Assembly: GCF_029960815.1 (NCBI RefSeq)
Contig: NZ_JASBRE010000013.1
Location: forward strand, 62,001 to 126,000
DNA: 64,000 bases
Direction: 5' to 3'
Source of the DNA: Pseudomonas sp. AL03
Lineage (GTDB): Bacteria; Pseudomonadota; Gammaproteobacteria; Pseudomonadales; Pseudomonadaceae
Shown here: positions 44,049 to 52,978 of the stretch, piece after piece
How positions within the stretch are numbered: position 1 is the first letter of the stretch
Layout of the letters: the number at the start of each line of letters is the position of its first letter
The notes under the pieces: generated by a model
Seen by the model: the letters and a program-made list of their open reading frames with translations, nothing else
What the model was told of the DNA's origin: nothing
Database searches by the model: none
Made by a program: the position numbers and the translations under genes

Positions 44049-45479
44049 ATGTCAACGCGTCGTGATTCTGAAAATAGCGTAATGAACGAGGTCAATTATG
44101 ATGCATTGGGCATTGAGCCAGTGCCTGATAGCCATCGTACTTCAAGCCCGTTGGACCAGTTCTGGATCTGGGCTGGAGCGAATGTGGCGCCCATCAATTG
44201 GGTGCTGGGTGCCATTGGTATCCAGTTGGGCTTGAGCCTGATTGAAACCCTGCTGGTAATAGCGGTCGGCAATCTGTTGGGCGCCGCATTGTTTGGCGGC
44301 ATCTGCCTCATGGGGCACCGCACGGGGGTGCCGCAAATGGTGCTCTCGCGGTTGGCGTTCGGTCGGCGCGGCGCCTACCTGCCCACTATCATGCAAGTGC
44401 TGATGCCCATGGGATGGGTGGCCACAAACACCTGGATCGTCCTTGATCTTGCGGTTGCCGCCCTGGAAAAAATCGGTATTAGTGGTGGGATGGAGCTCAA
44501 GTACGGCATTGCGTTGGTCGTGATGTTTATCCAGGTCGGCATCGCTGCCTGGGGCTTCAACGCCATCAAGTGCTTCGAGCGCTACACCATGCCGGTGATA
44601 CTGCTGATCATGGTCGTAATGACCGTGCTGGCCTTCACCCACGTGGACATCCAATGGCACGCCTCGACTACCGCAGGCATCAGCAAACTTTCGGCAATGA
44701 GCAGCCTCATGACCGCGATAGGCATTGGATGGGGCATTTCGTGGCTGGTATACGCTTCGGATTACACCCGTTTTACCCAGAGCAAACTGTCTGACGGCCA
44801 GGTATTCCGGTCGACCTTCCTTGGCATGTTCCTGCCCACCGTCTGGTTGGCATTTCTCGGCGCTACCATCGCTTCTGCGGGTGGCGGCTCGGACCCTGCG
44901 CAACTCATCATTGCGGTGTTTGGCACGATGGCGCTGCCGGTACTCCTTGTGCTGTTACATGGCCCGGTCGCTACGAACATCGTTGTCATCTATTCGGCAG
45001 CACTGGCAACGCTGTCTCTGGATATCCGCGTTCCACGCTGGGTTGTTTCGATGGTCTCCGGGGTGGTCGCACTGTTCATCCTCTACCTGTTCCTGCAATC
45101 CGGCGAGTTTGTGCATGCCTTTGAAAACCTGATGGTCTTCTTTGTGGTGTGGATCAGTCCGTGGGCCGGTATCACTCTGGTCGATTTCTTCCTGATTCGT
45201 CGTGGTCAAGTCGATCTGAAATCGCTTTATTGCCATCACTCTGAAAGTGCCTGCAGCGACGTCAATTGGCGAGGCGTGTTTGCACTTGCAATAGGTGTGC
45301 TGGCGGCGTGGTTGTTTCAAGTGGGAACCATTAAATCGCTGCAAGGGCCACTTGCCATGGCACTGGGTGGGATTGATTTGTCATGGTTGGCGGGATTTGC
45401 TGTGGGAGGTGGCGTTTACTACCTGTTGCACCGCTCACGGCGAATAGAAGTTACCCAGTCATCAGTCCTGGTGAAGTAA
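44049..45479 (+). CDS. NCS1-family permease (purine/cytosine type)
   Basis: A 476-residue, 12-helix transporter. SSPLDQFWIWAGANVAPINW near residues 34-53 is the first-helix signature of nucleobase:cation symporter-1 proteins, and GWGISWLVYASDYTRFTQ near 230-250 lies in the substrate region. ATG 44049 has GAGGAAAA upstream; the longer frame before it does not look translated. It would import a hydantoin, cytosine-like or other N-heterocycle; creatinine is possible given the creatininase gene downstream. Confidence 0.88.
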   Translation: MSTRRDSENSVMNEVNYDALGIEPVPDSHRTSSPLDQFWIWAGANVAPINWVLGAIGIQLGLSLIETLLVIAVGNLLGAALFGGICLMGHRTGVPQMVLSRLAFGRRGAYLPTIMQVLMPMGWVATNTWIVLDLAVAALEKIGISGGMELKYGIALVVMFIQVGIAAWGFNAIKCFERYTMPVILLIMVVMTVLAFTHVDIQWHASTTAGISKLSAMSSLMTAIGIGWGISWLVYASDYTRFTQSKLSDGQVFRSTFLGMFLPTVWLAFLGATIASAGGGSDPAQLIIAVFGTMALPVLLVLLHGPVATNIVVIYSAALATLSLDIRVPRWVVSMVSGVVALFILYLFLQSGEFVHAFENLMVFFVVWISPWAGITLVDFFLIRRGQVDLKSLYCHHSESACSDVNWRGVFALAIGVLAAWLFQVGTIKSLQGPLAMALGGIDLSWLAGFAVGGGVYYLLHRSRRIEVTQSSVLVK

Positions 45480-45531
45480 AAATAATTGATGTGTTGGTTA
45501 ACTTTTAATTAATTTAAAGAGGTCACAGCAA

Positions 45532-46083
45532 ATGTCTCATCTTGAACAATTAAATGTCCTGACGGCGTTGAACGCTGGAGCTGAAGTCGATGCGTTCCTG
45601 GGTAACGTCGTCGAGATTGCGATTGTGACGCGTGATCACAAACGGACCATGGATGGTTTGCTCAAGTTGGGTATCGGTCCATGGCGTGTCTACACCTTCA
45701 GCCCGGAAAACACCCAAAACCAGACCTATCGTGGCGAGCCTGCCGATTTTGTTCTGAAAGTTTGCTTCGCCCAGTCGGGAAACATGGTCTGGGAGTTGAT
45801 GGAGCCCGTTTCGGGACCGACGATTTTCGCTGATTTCCTGGACAAGCATGGCGAAGGCATTCAGCACGTCGCTTATGACTGCAACAACATCCCGTTTGAA
45901 GAGCGTATCGCCGAGCTGGAACGACGCGGCTATCAGTGCGTGCAGTCAGGCTCCTGGATGGGCGTGAATCATTTCGCGTTCTTCGGCACCGAGGCTGATA
46001 CCACCACCGTGTTTGAAACCTATGCATTTCCCGCGGATTGGGATTACCCGGAACCGGAGCAGTGGTATCCGCCGCGGGCATAA
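45532..46083 (+). CDS. VOC superfamily (glyoxalase-like) protein
   Basis: A 183-residue protein with the vicinal-oxygen-chelate fold: VVEIAIVTRDHKRTMDGLLK near residue 27, a middle strand (VWELMEPVSGPTIFADFLDK) and GEGIQHVAYDCNNI. Metal-ligand His and Glu positions are present (IQHVAYD, WELMEP). It could be an epimerase, dioxygenase or lyase; the reaction cannot be assigned. It lies 52 bases after the permease and 89 before the creatininase, all on the plus strand. Confidence 0.85.
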   Translation: MSHLEQLNVLTALNAGAEVDAFLGNVVEIAIVTRDHKRTMDGLLKLGIGPWRVYTFSPENTQNQTYRGEPADFVLKVCFAQSGNMVWELMEPVSGPTIFADFLDKHGEGIQHVAYDCNNIPFEERIAELERRGYQCVQSGSWMGVNHFAFFGTEADTTTVFETYAFPADWDYPEPEQWYPPRA

Positions 46084-46172
46084 AGCAACGGCGGCAATGT
46101 CTCAGCGCCTGCGGTATGCAAGCCTGGCGCTGAGGCCTTCACCACAGAGAACGACGCCCGGAGTACAACATC

Positions 46173-46952
46173 ATGAACACCGTTCGTATGGATAACATCA
46201 GTTGGGTCGACTACGAGCGCCGAGTGCAATCAGGCGCCGTGGTTTTTCTGCCGATTGGCGCGACCGAACAACACGGCCCTCACTTGCCCCTTGGAACCGA
46301 TGCATTGCTTGCCAGTGCAATCAGTGAAGACGTGGCCAGAGAAATCGACGGGATCGTCGCGCCAGCCCTATCCTATGGGTATAAATCCCAGCCGAAGTGT
46401 GGAGGAGGGCAGCACTTTTGCGGAACAACCAGTGTGGATGGTGCGACCCTGATCGCGATGGTCCGGGACGCCGTACGTGAGTTTCATCGCCATGGCGTGA
46501 AGCGTCTGGTGCTGGTGATTGGTCACTACGAAAATCAGTGGTTCGTGACCGAAGGCATTGAGCTGGCAATGCGTGATATTGGCGAGAACTCCGGTTTGGA
46601 AGTCATGCGTCTCGAGCATTGGGAGTTCGTAAAGTCACCGACGCTCGACAAGATCTTTCCCGACGGTTTTCCGGGTATCGCGCTGGAACATGCCGCGGTC
46701 ATCGAGACGTCGATGATGCTGCACTATCACCCACAGATGGTTTCTCTGGACAAGATCCCGGATCACGGGCCCGCTGAGTTTCCGGTTTACGACATGTATC
46801 CGACCCGGACCGAATGGGTGCCGGTGAGTGGCGTGCTGTCCTCTGCACGGGGATCCAGCGCAGACAAGGGGAAACTGCTGGTGAATGATGTCATCAGCGG
46901 GATCGTCCAGGCAGTACGGTTCGAGTTCAGGCTCGATCACACCTTGCGGTAA
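46173..46952 (+). CDS. Creatininase (creatinine amidohydrolase) family enzyme
   Basis: A 259-residue protein with metal ligands in the creatininase pattern: Glu32 and His34 in GATEQHGPHLP, Asp43 in GTDALLAS, His118 and Glu120 in GHYENQW. The same residues, offset by two, form the binuclear zinc site of the Pseudomonas putida creatininase, and GYKSQPKCGGGQHFCGTTSVDG is also shared. It hydrolyses a cyclic amide, probably creatinine to creatine or a related lactam. A creatinase is not in this window. Third gene of the permease-VOC-creatininase group. Confidence 0.88.
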   Translation: MNTVRMDNISWVDYERRVQSGAVVFLPIGATEQHGPHLPLGTDALLASAISEDVAREIDGIVAPALSYGYKSQPKCGGGQHFCGTTSVDGATLIAMVRDAVREFHRHGVKRLVLVIGHYENQWFVTEGIELAMRDIGENSGLEVMRLEHWEFVKSPTLDKIFPDGFPGIALEHAAVIETSMMLHYHPQMVSLDKIPDHGPAEFPVYDMYPTRTEWVPVSGVLSSARGSSADKGKLLVNDVISGIVQAVRFEFRLDHTLR

Positions 46953-46964
46953 TCCACGTCTGAT

Positions 46965-47809
46965 TCAGCTTTCAAAGCAGGACACCCGGAAATTCATCAC
47001 CGCCTGGACGGACGGGGTATGGCGGATGTCGCTGTGAACCACCAGCCACACATCCCGCGCAAGGTCCGCGCTGACGCTTTCCATCGCCTGCAAGCCGTAG
47101 CGGTCGCCCAGAAAGTAGGGCAGCGCAGCGACACCGCCGCCTGCTTGAGCAATGGTGGCCTGGATATTCAACTCATTGCTGCGCAGCAGGATCGGTCGAT
47201 CACCCGCTTGCGCCTTGAGCCAGACCTGTTGCGGGCTCTGTTCCATGGTCTCGTCGTAAGCGATGAACGCCAGATCTTCCGGTGCCGTTTTGGACACATA
47301 GTCCGCCGAGCCATACAGGTAAAACGGTATCGTTTCGACCTTGCGGGCCACCAGGTCCGGCTCCTTGGGGCGACTGAGGCGCACGGCAATATCGGCTTCG
47401 CGCCGCGACAACGAGGCGCTGCCCAGGCTGCCAATCAACTGCAAGGACAGCTGCGGATGTTGCGCCCGCAATACATTGATTCGGGGCGCTATCAACGCAC
47501 ACGCCAACGCCGGCGGGGCACTGACGGTGACTTCGCCGGTGTAGCTTTCCTGCCCGGCCAGCGCTGTGCGTTGCACCGCGAACGACTCGCTTTCCATGCG
47601 CCGTCCTAACTGGGCGATACGTTCCCCGTCTTCGGTCATGACATACGAGCGAGGGCGCCTGTCCACCAATTTGAGGTTCAGCGAACCTCCAGGGCGCTGA
47701 TGCGTCGCGCCACGGTGGCATGGTCGACCTTGAGCTTGCGTGCCGCCCCCGATAAAGACTGTTCGTGGGCGAAAACGATGAAGTAGCGCAGATCCTCCCA
47801 ATCAAACAT
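46965..47809 (-). pseudogene. LysR-family regulator with a frameshift
   Basis: ATG 47809 begins MFDWEDLRYFIVFAHEQSLS then GAARKLKVDHATVARRISAL, the complete helix-turn-helix, but the frame stops after ALEVR near 47680. The remainder (SLNLKLVDRRPRSYVMTEDG and the whole effector domain to 46965) is in the next frame. Adding one base near 47685-47690 joins them. Genome error or a real mutation cannot be told apart here. It is divergent from a truncated EamA gene. Confidence 0.8.
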
Positions 47810-47897
47810 GGGCGTTTTCTCATAGATGAGGTGAATAAATAGGGAATTTTTCCCCAACGGCAAGCCTGCAAGAATCGTTCAAAACCTGACAAGCAGG

Positions 47898-48743
47898 TTG
47901 GAAGCATTCAGCGGTTTGATCAGCGCTTCTATTGAGCGTTTTGCCATTTCTACCCTGTTGCTCGTACTGATTTTTGGTCTGGCCGGCAAGTTACGGCTCA
48001 GTACCCTCAAGAACAATCTGGTGGCCTTTATCGGCCTGGGCCTGCTGGGATTTACCGCGTTCAACCTCGCTACATTCTTTGGCCTGCAAACCACCACGCC
48101 CATCAACGGCGCGCTGATCCTGGCGACCACGTTGTGGACGATGATCTTCGCGGTGTTGCTTGAAGGAGAACGCATTGATCGCGGCCTTGCCATCGGCCTG
48201 GTGTTGGGCTTGCTGGGTGTTGGCCTGGTGATCAATCGCGGGGATATCCAAGTGTTGCTCGGGCTGAAAGTGGCCACCGGTGACGCGATGATTCTGGCTG
48301 GCAGCATGGCCTGGGCGGCCGACATGGTCGGCACCCGACGCTTCGTCAAAGACGCAACCCCGTTGGAAACCACCAGCTTTTCCATGTTGTTCGGTGTCAT
48401 TGGCCTGATCGTGCTGGGCTTCCTCTTTGAAGACCCGATAGCCAACATCCGTAACGCTTCACTGTCCGTACACGGAGCCGTCGTCTACCTGGTGGTCTTT
48501 GGTTCATTGATCGCTTACTTGCTGTGGTTCAAAGGCATCCATGCCATTGGCGCGGCGCGGACATCGATCTTCTTCAACCTGGCGCCGGTATTCACCATGC
48601 TGGTTTCTTCGATACTGGGTGTGCTACCCAATGTCTGGCAACTGCTCGGTGCCGGCGGTGTCATCCTTGGGGTGGTGTTCGCATCGGGACTGGTGTTCAG
48701 CCCGGCTCGACCTTCGCAGGTCCAAGGCGCACAGGCCAGGTAG
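47898..48743 (+). pseudogene. EamA/DMT transporter lacking its first helix
   Basis: A 281-residue frame that starts inside the expected second segment of a DMT transporter (IERFAISTLLLVLIFGLAGK). EamA proteins usually begin with a conserved helix and have ten segments; about nine are visible here and the frame has no start other than TTG 47898. The sequence upstream, up to the LysR start, is only 88 bases. A 5' deletion is the likely cause. A shortened protein might still be made. Confidence 0.6.
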
Positions 48744-48744
48744 A

Positions 48745-49158
48745 TCATAGACCGATCATGTCGCGGTGAACTTCCAGGGAATTACGCTCCACCCAATTGT
48801 GCGCCAGCAGACCGTCTGGACGAACTTCCCAAACCGCGGTACCGAGCATTTCAAAAGCGCTGTTGCAGGATCGGCCACCGATGAAACCGTTGTTCTTTCC
48901 GGACAGTTTCCAGCGTGAAGCGACCCGAGAGCCTTCTGCATTCTGAAACGTTTCGATGCTGGCGAACTCGAAGTCTTCGATTTTCGACAGGAACACACCT
49001 ATCCAGTGAATGAAGGCTTCTCGGCCGACAGTATGGATGCCGCCGGACGTGATAACGAAGTCTTCGGCCACGAAGCGCGCCGCCGCTTGCGGGTCTTTTG
49101 CCTGCCACACTTCGCGCCAGAAGCGTTCGACAATCTCTACTGCTGTGTTGCCTGACAT
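48745..49158 (-). CDS. NTF2-like/SnoaL-type protein
   Basis: A 137-residue cone-fold protein: TAVEIVERFWREVWQAKDPQ near the start and FVITSGGIHTVGREAFIHWI typical for SnoaL-like proteins. ATG 49158 has GAGGAG upstream; the longer frame is not supported. The family includes hydrolases, isomerases and binding proteins, so no reaction is given. It lies two bases after the EamA frame ends, on the opposite strand, and is divergent from a broken LysR gene. Confidence 0.75.
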   Translation of the reverse strand: MSGNTAVEIVERFWREVWQAKDPQAAARFVAEDFVITSGGIHTVGREAFIHWIGVFLSKIEDFEFASIETFQNAEGSRVASRWKLSGKNNGFIGGRSCNSAFEMLGTAVWEVRPDGLLAHNWVERNSLEVHRDMIGL

Positions 49159-49274
49159 TTGGAACTCCTCGCATTCAAGGGCTTTCAAGGCCCGCTCATC
49201 ACGATGTTCGGAGTTTGCGATCCAGAACTCAAACGCATAAATTTAATGGCATCCAGTTGATAGGTGAATTGATC

Positions 49275-49656
49275 ATGCAAGCCAGCGACCTCGAGATGGA
49301 TCTGCTGCGAGCGTTTATTGCGGAGGCGGAGACAGGCAGTTTCACGGCTGCCCTGCGCGTACCGGGCAATCATGATCGAGGCCTTGGCTACCGTCCGGCG
49401 GGAATGGACTTCAGCGTGCCTGGCCAGCAATTTGATTGGCGTTCAGGCTGCAGTCGTCGGCGGGCTGGGCATTACCGCATTGGGAACGTCGTTTCTGCAG
49501 GAAGGCATGCGGATTCTGGAACCGTCTGAAAAGTTGCCGACGTTACCGAGCACTGAAGTGGCGGTGATGGGTGACGACGTCCGCACTCAGCATCTCGTCC
49601 AGCCGTTGGTATCGCTGCTGACGGAAGGGCTTATGTCGGGCACCCGTCTGACCTGA
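49275..49656 (+). pseudogene. LysR-family regulator with internal deletion
   Basis: ATG 49275 starts MQASDLEMDLLRAFIAEAET then GSFTAA, the first 27 residues of a LysR helix-turn-helix. After a junction near 49350 the sequence continues, in another frame, with the end of an effector domain (ALATVRREWTSACLASNLIG, VQAAVVGGLGITALGTSF). About 180 residues are missing. It is next to the NTF2-like gene, which it probably controlled. Confidence 0.8.
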
Positions 49657-49692
49657 GAAGAATGAAGTTATGCCGTACTTGTGCCTGAGCAA

Positions 49693-50340
49693 TCAGCCGA
49701 CCGGCTCGGCCGTACAACTCATTTCTCCTGAGCCCGGCTTCTGGAAAAGGACAACGTTGCCGTCTTGCCAGAACCGGTAGTTCCCCTGGTAATCCTTGCC
49801 AGTGTATTGGGTTCCCGAATCACTCGGCACCTGGCTCAGGGTGATCGAGGTGTTCGCCCATTTCAGGTACACGACACCCGGCTGCGTGGTAAAGAAGGTG
49901 GCAGCAATCAGCGCGTCAAACCCAATACAACGAAAAGCCAGGGGGCCTTCGGTGAGTCGGTATGGATCCTTGGTTCTCACAATGGCCGAGCCTTGGCGCA
50001 ACTGGTGCGCGCGTTCGGCATAACTTCGGATCGTGCACATCTTGGGGTCCGGCTCGGAGGCACACTGATTGCGGGCGTCGATCCAGAACTGCTGGTCGAT
50101 CATGACTTGGTCTGGACGCGGTACTGAATGTTCATCGGTGAGCGCCAGGCGATAAAGACGCGTCAGTTCGATATCCATCTGCGCCAGTTGCGGATCGCGA
50201 CAGATAAGCTTTTCGACGGATACCCTTGCCTTGGAGCAGTCGAAGCTGGTCTCGAACGACGCAGCATTTGCGCAGGTGCTCGTCGCCGCGCACACACTGG
50301 CAGCGAGCAAACAGGTGAAAAGGGCCGTAACCGTTTTCAT
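49693..50340 (-). CDS. Lysozyme-inhibitor type protein, LprI plus MliC domains
   Basis: A 215-residue exported protein. A signal peptide (MKTVTALFTCLLAASVCAAT) is followed by an LprI/DUF1311 domain (FDCSKARVSVEKLICRDPQL with paired Cys) to about residue 115 and a C-terminal MliC/PliC domain (about 130-215; ITLSQVPSDSGTQYTGKDYQ). Both are known from inhibitors of c-type lysozyme. Joining them suggests a periplasmic inhibitor of lysozyme or other cell-wall hydrolases. It is 130 bases after the polysaccharide operon on the same strand. Confidence 0.8.
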   Translation of the reverse strand: MKTVTALFTCLLAASVCAATSTCANAASFETSFDCSKARVSVEKLICRDPQLAQMDIELTRLYRLALTDEHSVPRPDQVMIDQQFWIDARNQCASEPDPKMCTIRSYAERAHQLRQGSAIVRTKDPYRLTEGPLAFRCIGFDALIAATFFTTQPGVVYLKWANTSITLSQVPSDSGTQYTGKDYQGNYRFWQDGNVVLFQKPGSGEMSCTAEPVG

Positions 50341-50470
50341 ATTGGCTTCACCCAGATCATTACGTGATGCCCGGATTGCCGTGGGACCTATTGGTCCGTT
50401 GAACAGTCATTCATTCGCATTGGGTGTATCGCAGTGTAAGTCAGCGTTCAAAACTTGCCACGATTTCGCT

Positions 50471-51334
50471 TTATCGCAGCAATTCCTCGACCAACTCAGG
50501 CGTCACGTAGTGCGGCCCGTCGAACAGGTAGAGCGGATAACCGTCATAGGCCGCCAGTTGCGGTTTGAGCTCGGCAGCGGTCGCGGGGCGGAAGCCGCCG
50601 CCGAAGTTGGGGCGGAAGGCTTCGACGATGATCCGCACACGATCTTTGCCCAGACGCTGGCGCATGGCGTCGGCGTAGGTTCGGGCGACCGGTGCGGTGC
50701 GGGCGTAAACGCCGACGCCGTCCTGGAAGAACACACCGATGTCGTCCGGCAGCCATTGCTTGAGCCATTCGGCCGTGGCGACGGGGCCGATATTGGCGCC
50801 ATCATAAACGCTGATCCACAACGGTCGCGGCAGCTTGGCCAGCAGGGCGGGCAGCTCTTTGGCGCGGGTCCAGCTGGGGTCGACTTCGGCCGGGAAATAC
50901 CATCCCGTCACGTGTAATGGCGTAGGCAATTTGGCGATCCGTTCCGAGACCTTGGCCAGTTCCTCGATGTTGTCCCGTGAGCGGTTCTCGCTGAAATAAC
51001 CTGCCAACCCAAGGATGACATCCTGCGCCCAGGGTTCCTTGGCGATGCGCGCCCAATCGGGCAGGACCGGTACGCCGGGCAGGCCGGTGCCGGGAACGAA
51101 GGCCTGATCGTCCACGACGGTCCATTGGACCAGCAGCTCTCGCGCTCCCAGTTTTTCCCAGTGTCCGCTGATACCGACGGTCTTGTTGTCCGGCTGCCAG
51201 ACGATGCCGACAATCCCCGGGTCCAGGGCCTTGGTCTTCGTCACGTAGAGCATGCCGGTACCTGCGCCGACGGTGACGGCAAGCAACAGAGCAACAACGG
51301 TCGCGCGACTGGCGGTGTAGCCGAAAATTTTCAC
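50471..51334 (-). CDS. Periplasmic TIM-barrel-like protein of the polysaccharide operon
   Basis: A 287-residue protein with an N-terminal membrane anchor (VVALLLAVTVGAGTGMLYV) and a domain with repeating beta/alpha pattern: GARELLVQWTVVDDQ, LHVTGWYFPAEVDPSW, PLWISVYDG, IGVFFQDGVGVYAR, RIIVEAFRP, LYLFDGPHYV. Conserved Asp/Glu at strand ends look like a glycoside-hydrolase-type barrel (possibly DUF4434, or YbcH-like as near nfr genes of E. coli). The start is GTG 51334, overlapping the upstream stop by four bases (GTGA). It may trim or bind the exported polymer. Confidence 0.55.
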   Translation of the reverse strand: MKIFGYTASRATVVALLLAVTVGAGTGMLYVTKTKALDPGIVGIVWQPDNKTVGISGHWEKLGARELLVQWTVVDDQAFVPGTGLPGVPVLPDWARIAKEPWAQDVILGLAGYFSENRSRDNIEELAKVSERIAKLPTPLHVTGWYFPAEVDPSWTRAKELPALLAKLPRPLWISVYDGANIGPVATAEWLKQWLPDDIGVFFQDGVGVYARTAPVARTYADAMRQRLGKDRVRIIVEAFRPNFGGGFRPATAAELKPQLAAYDGYPLYLFDGPHYVTPELVEELLR

Positions 51335-52320
51335 GGCAGTGCCTTTTTGATGCGTTGATGCCATTGGCTCAGCGAGGTGACACCTTTTGCGTTCCAGTTG
51401 GCTGCCGCGTCAGGGCCAAGGTGGAACTGGCCCTCGTTGAATTGCCAGACAATCACTTGTGGCTTGTGTTCGGCAAAATCCGCCGACTCCAAGTATTGCA
51501 GCAGCGTCGCCCACGGACCGACGTCACCGGGGTTCCATGTCAGTGCGACGGGACGGTCCAGGGCATTTGAGAGCTTCTGCGTAAAACCCAGGTAAGGCTG
51601 GACAAAGCTGTTGCCGATCACCTGAACCGGCGCCGGCGTGTCATCGATCAGCAAGTCTTTCTCTACCTGATGGCGAACGGTGTAGAGGTCGCGACCAATC
51701 ACCTTGCGCTTGATCGCTGGCAGGAAATTACTGGCCAGGTCGCCGAACGCGCGCCTGTCGAACCATTGGCCCAGCACCGAGCCCCCACCGGGGTCACCTT
51801 GCAGGCGGTAGCGCTCGGTAATGAGTTGCGCCGTGGAGTCGGCGGTGTTTTCGGCGCTCCAGGCTGTCCAGTGGTAGTCGGCGCGATAAAAGGCGGTCTG
51901 TTTGCCTTGCTCGGTCCGTTGCAGGATCGGCTTGATGTTCAGCGTGGTCAGGCCTGCTTGGCTCAGGTCGCGCTGCAAATGGTCGTAGCGCTGCATGACG
52001 GCCGCGCTCAAGGGTTGATCGGCGGGCAGGCGCTGAGCATAAAACGGCGCTTTCATCGGCACCATCAGCACGACCAGCCCGATGTGTTCGCGTTCAAGTT
52101 GCTGCTGGAGTTCTTTGACCAGCGCAATGTTGCGGGCAGTGCCGGTGTTGTCGACCTTGCTCAGGCTTTCCCAGGCAGGGAATAACCAGCCGCCGTTGCC
52201 GGTGATCACCGCCGAAGCCGCTTGAACGACGGTGCCTGACAGGCTCGCCAACAGGACGGCGATCATGGCGGGCATCGACAATCGACGGATAAACCGTTCG
52301 GGTTTGAATTGAAGGTTCAT
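51331..52320 (-). CDS. AlgJ/AlgX-like SGNH O-acetyltransferase
   Basis: A 329-residue protein with an N-terminal signal or anchor (MPAMIAVLLASLSGTVVQA). Early GNGGWLFPAWES matches the AlgX/AlgJ opening. A DxH pair is at Asp148-His150 (YRADYHWT) and the Ser of a GNS elbow at about 238 (VIGNSFVQPY), forming the catalytic triad of alginate acetyltransferases. It would transfer acetyl groups to the polymer in the periplasm. Start ATG overlaps the AlgF-like stop by four bases (ATGA). No AlgI-type MBOAT gene, which normally feeds acetyl across the membrane, is present in this window. Confidence 0.78.
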   Translation of the reverse strand: MNLQFKPERFIRRLSMPAMIAVLLASLSGTVVQAASAVITGNGGWLFPAWESLSKVDNTGTARNIALVKELQQQLEREHIGLVVLMVPMKAPFYAQRLPADQPLSAAVMQRYDHLQRDLSQAGLTTLNIKPILQRTEQGKQTAFYRADYHWTAWSAENTADSTAQLITERYRLQGDPGGGSVLGQWFDRRAFGDLASNFLPAIKRKVIGRDLYTVRHQVEKDLLIDDTPAPVQVIGNSFVQPYLGFTQKLSNALDRPVALTWNPGDVGPWATLLQYLESADFAEHKPQVIVWQFNEGQFHLGPDAAANWNAKGVTSLSQWHQRIKKALP

Positions 52321-52970
52321 GGGGCGCTCTGGTCGACAAGGCCGATCAGGCGTGGCGCCTGTCGAGAGCCGATCAGGAATAGGCTATAGCGATCACCGGC
52401 CTTGAAGGGCGCCAGTTTCAGCGGCGGGCTGGCGATTTCATTGCAGCTGACAACCAGCGTCGCTTGCACCGGGTTGATCGTGCGTTGGGCTTGTCCATTG
52501 AACGGCAGCTGGCTGAATACCGGGGCGCCATTGGCCAGTTTGACTTCAGCCTTTTCGCAACCGTTGCTCAGGTTATAAATATTGAGTTCGGCGCGCAGGT
52601 CTTTACCGCGCAGCGGCGGGTCGATGACCAGGCGTGGCGCCCGTGCCGGGTCACTGTCCAGAATCAGGGTCACCCACGCACTTTTCGGTGCGCTCAGGCC
52701 CTTTATCTCGCGGCCATTCACGGTCACCTGTAGTGGCTGTCGCGAGTCCACGACCTGGAAGGGGCTGGCCACCGTGCTCTGGGCGGAAAGGCTGAAGCTT
52801 GCGCTTTGGCCCACCTGGACCTGCATCGCGGTGTCGGCCGGATTGACCACCCGCACATACGCGGAGCCTTCGGGCAATTTTGGTGCGTACAGCTGGGCGA
52901 TTTCCGGGGCGGCTTGTGCGCCTGTCGAGAGCAGGCCAAGACCCAGCCACACACAGATTCGAACGTTCAT
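52317..52970 (-). CDS. AlgF-like periplasmic protein
   Basis: A 217-residue exported protein with a signal peptide (ICVWLGLGLLSTGAQA). The sequence after it, QLYAPKLPEGSAYVRVVNPA, resembles the start of AlgF, the adaptor of alginate acetylation; the remainder has an all-beta pattern and a pair of Cys (NGCEKAE, LVVSCNE). It is coupled to the AlgJ/AlgX-like gene, as in the alginate operon. ATG 52970 has GAGGAC upstream. AlgF function is thought to be linking acetyl donor and acceptor proteins; here it is inferred by order. Confidence 0.7.
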   Translation of the reverse strand: MNVRICVWLGLGLLSTGAQAAPEIAQLYAPKLPEGSAYVRVVNPADTAMQVQVGQSASFSLSAQSTVASPFQVVDSRQPLQVTVNGREIKGLSAPKSAWVTLILDSDPARAPRLVIDPPLRGKDLRAELNIYNLSNGCEKAEVKLANGAPVFSQLPFNGQAQRTINPVQATLVVSCNEIASPPLKLAPFKAGDRYSLFLIGSRQAPRLIGLVDQSAP

Positions 52971-52978
52971 GTAAGTCC

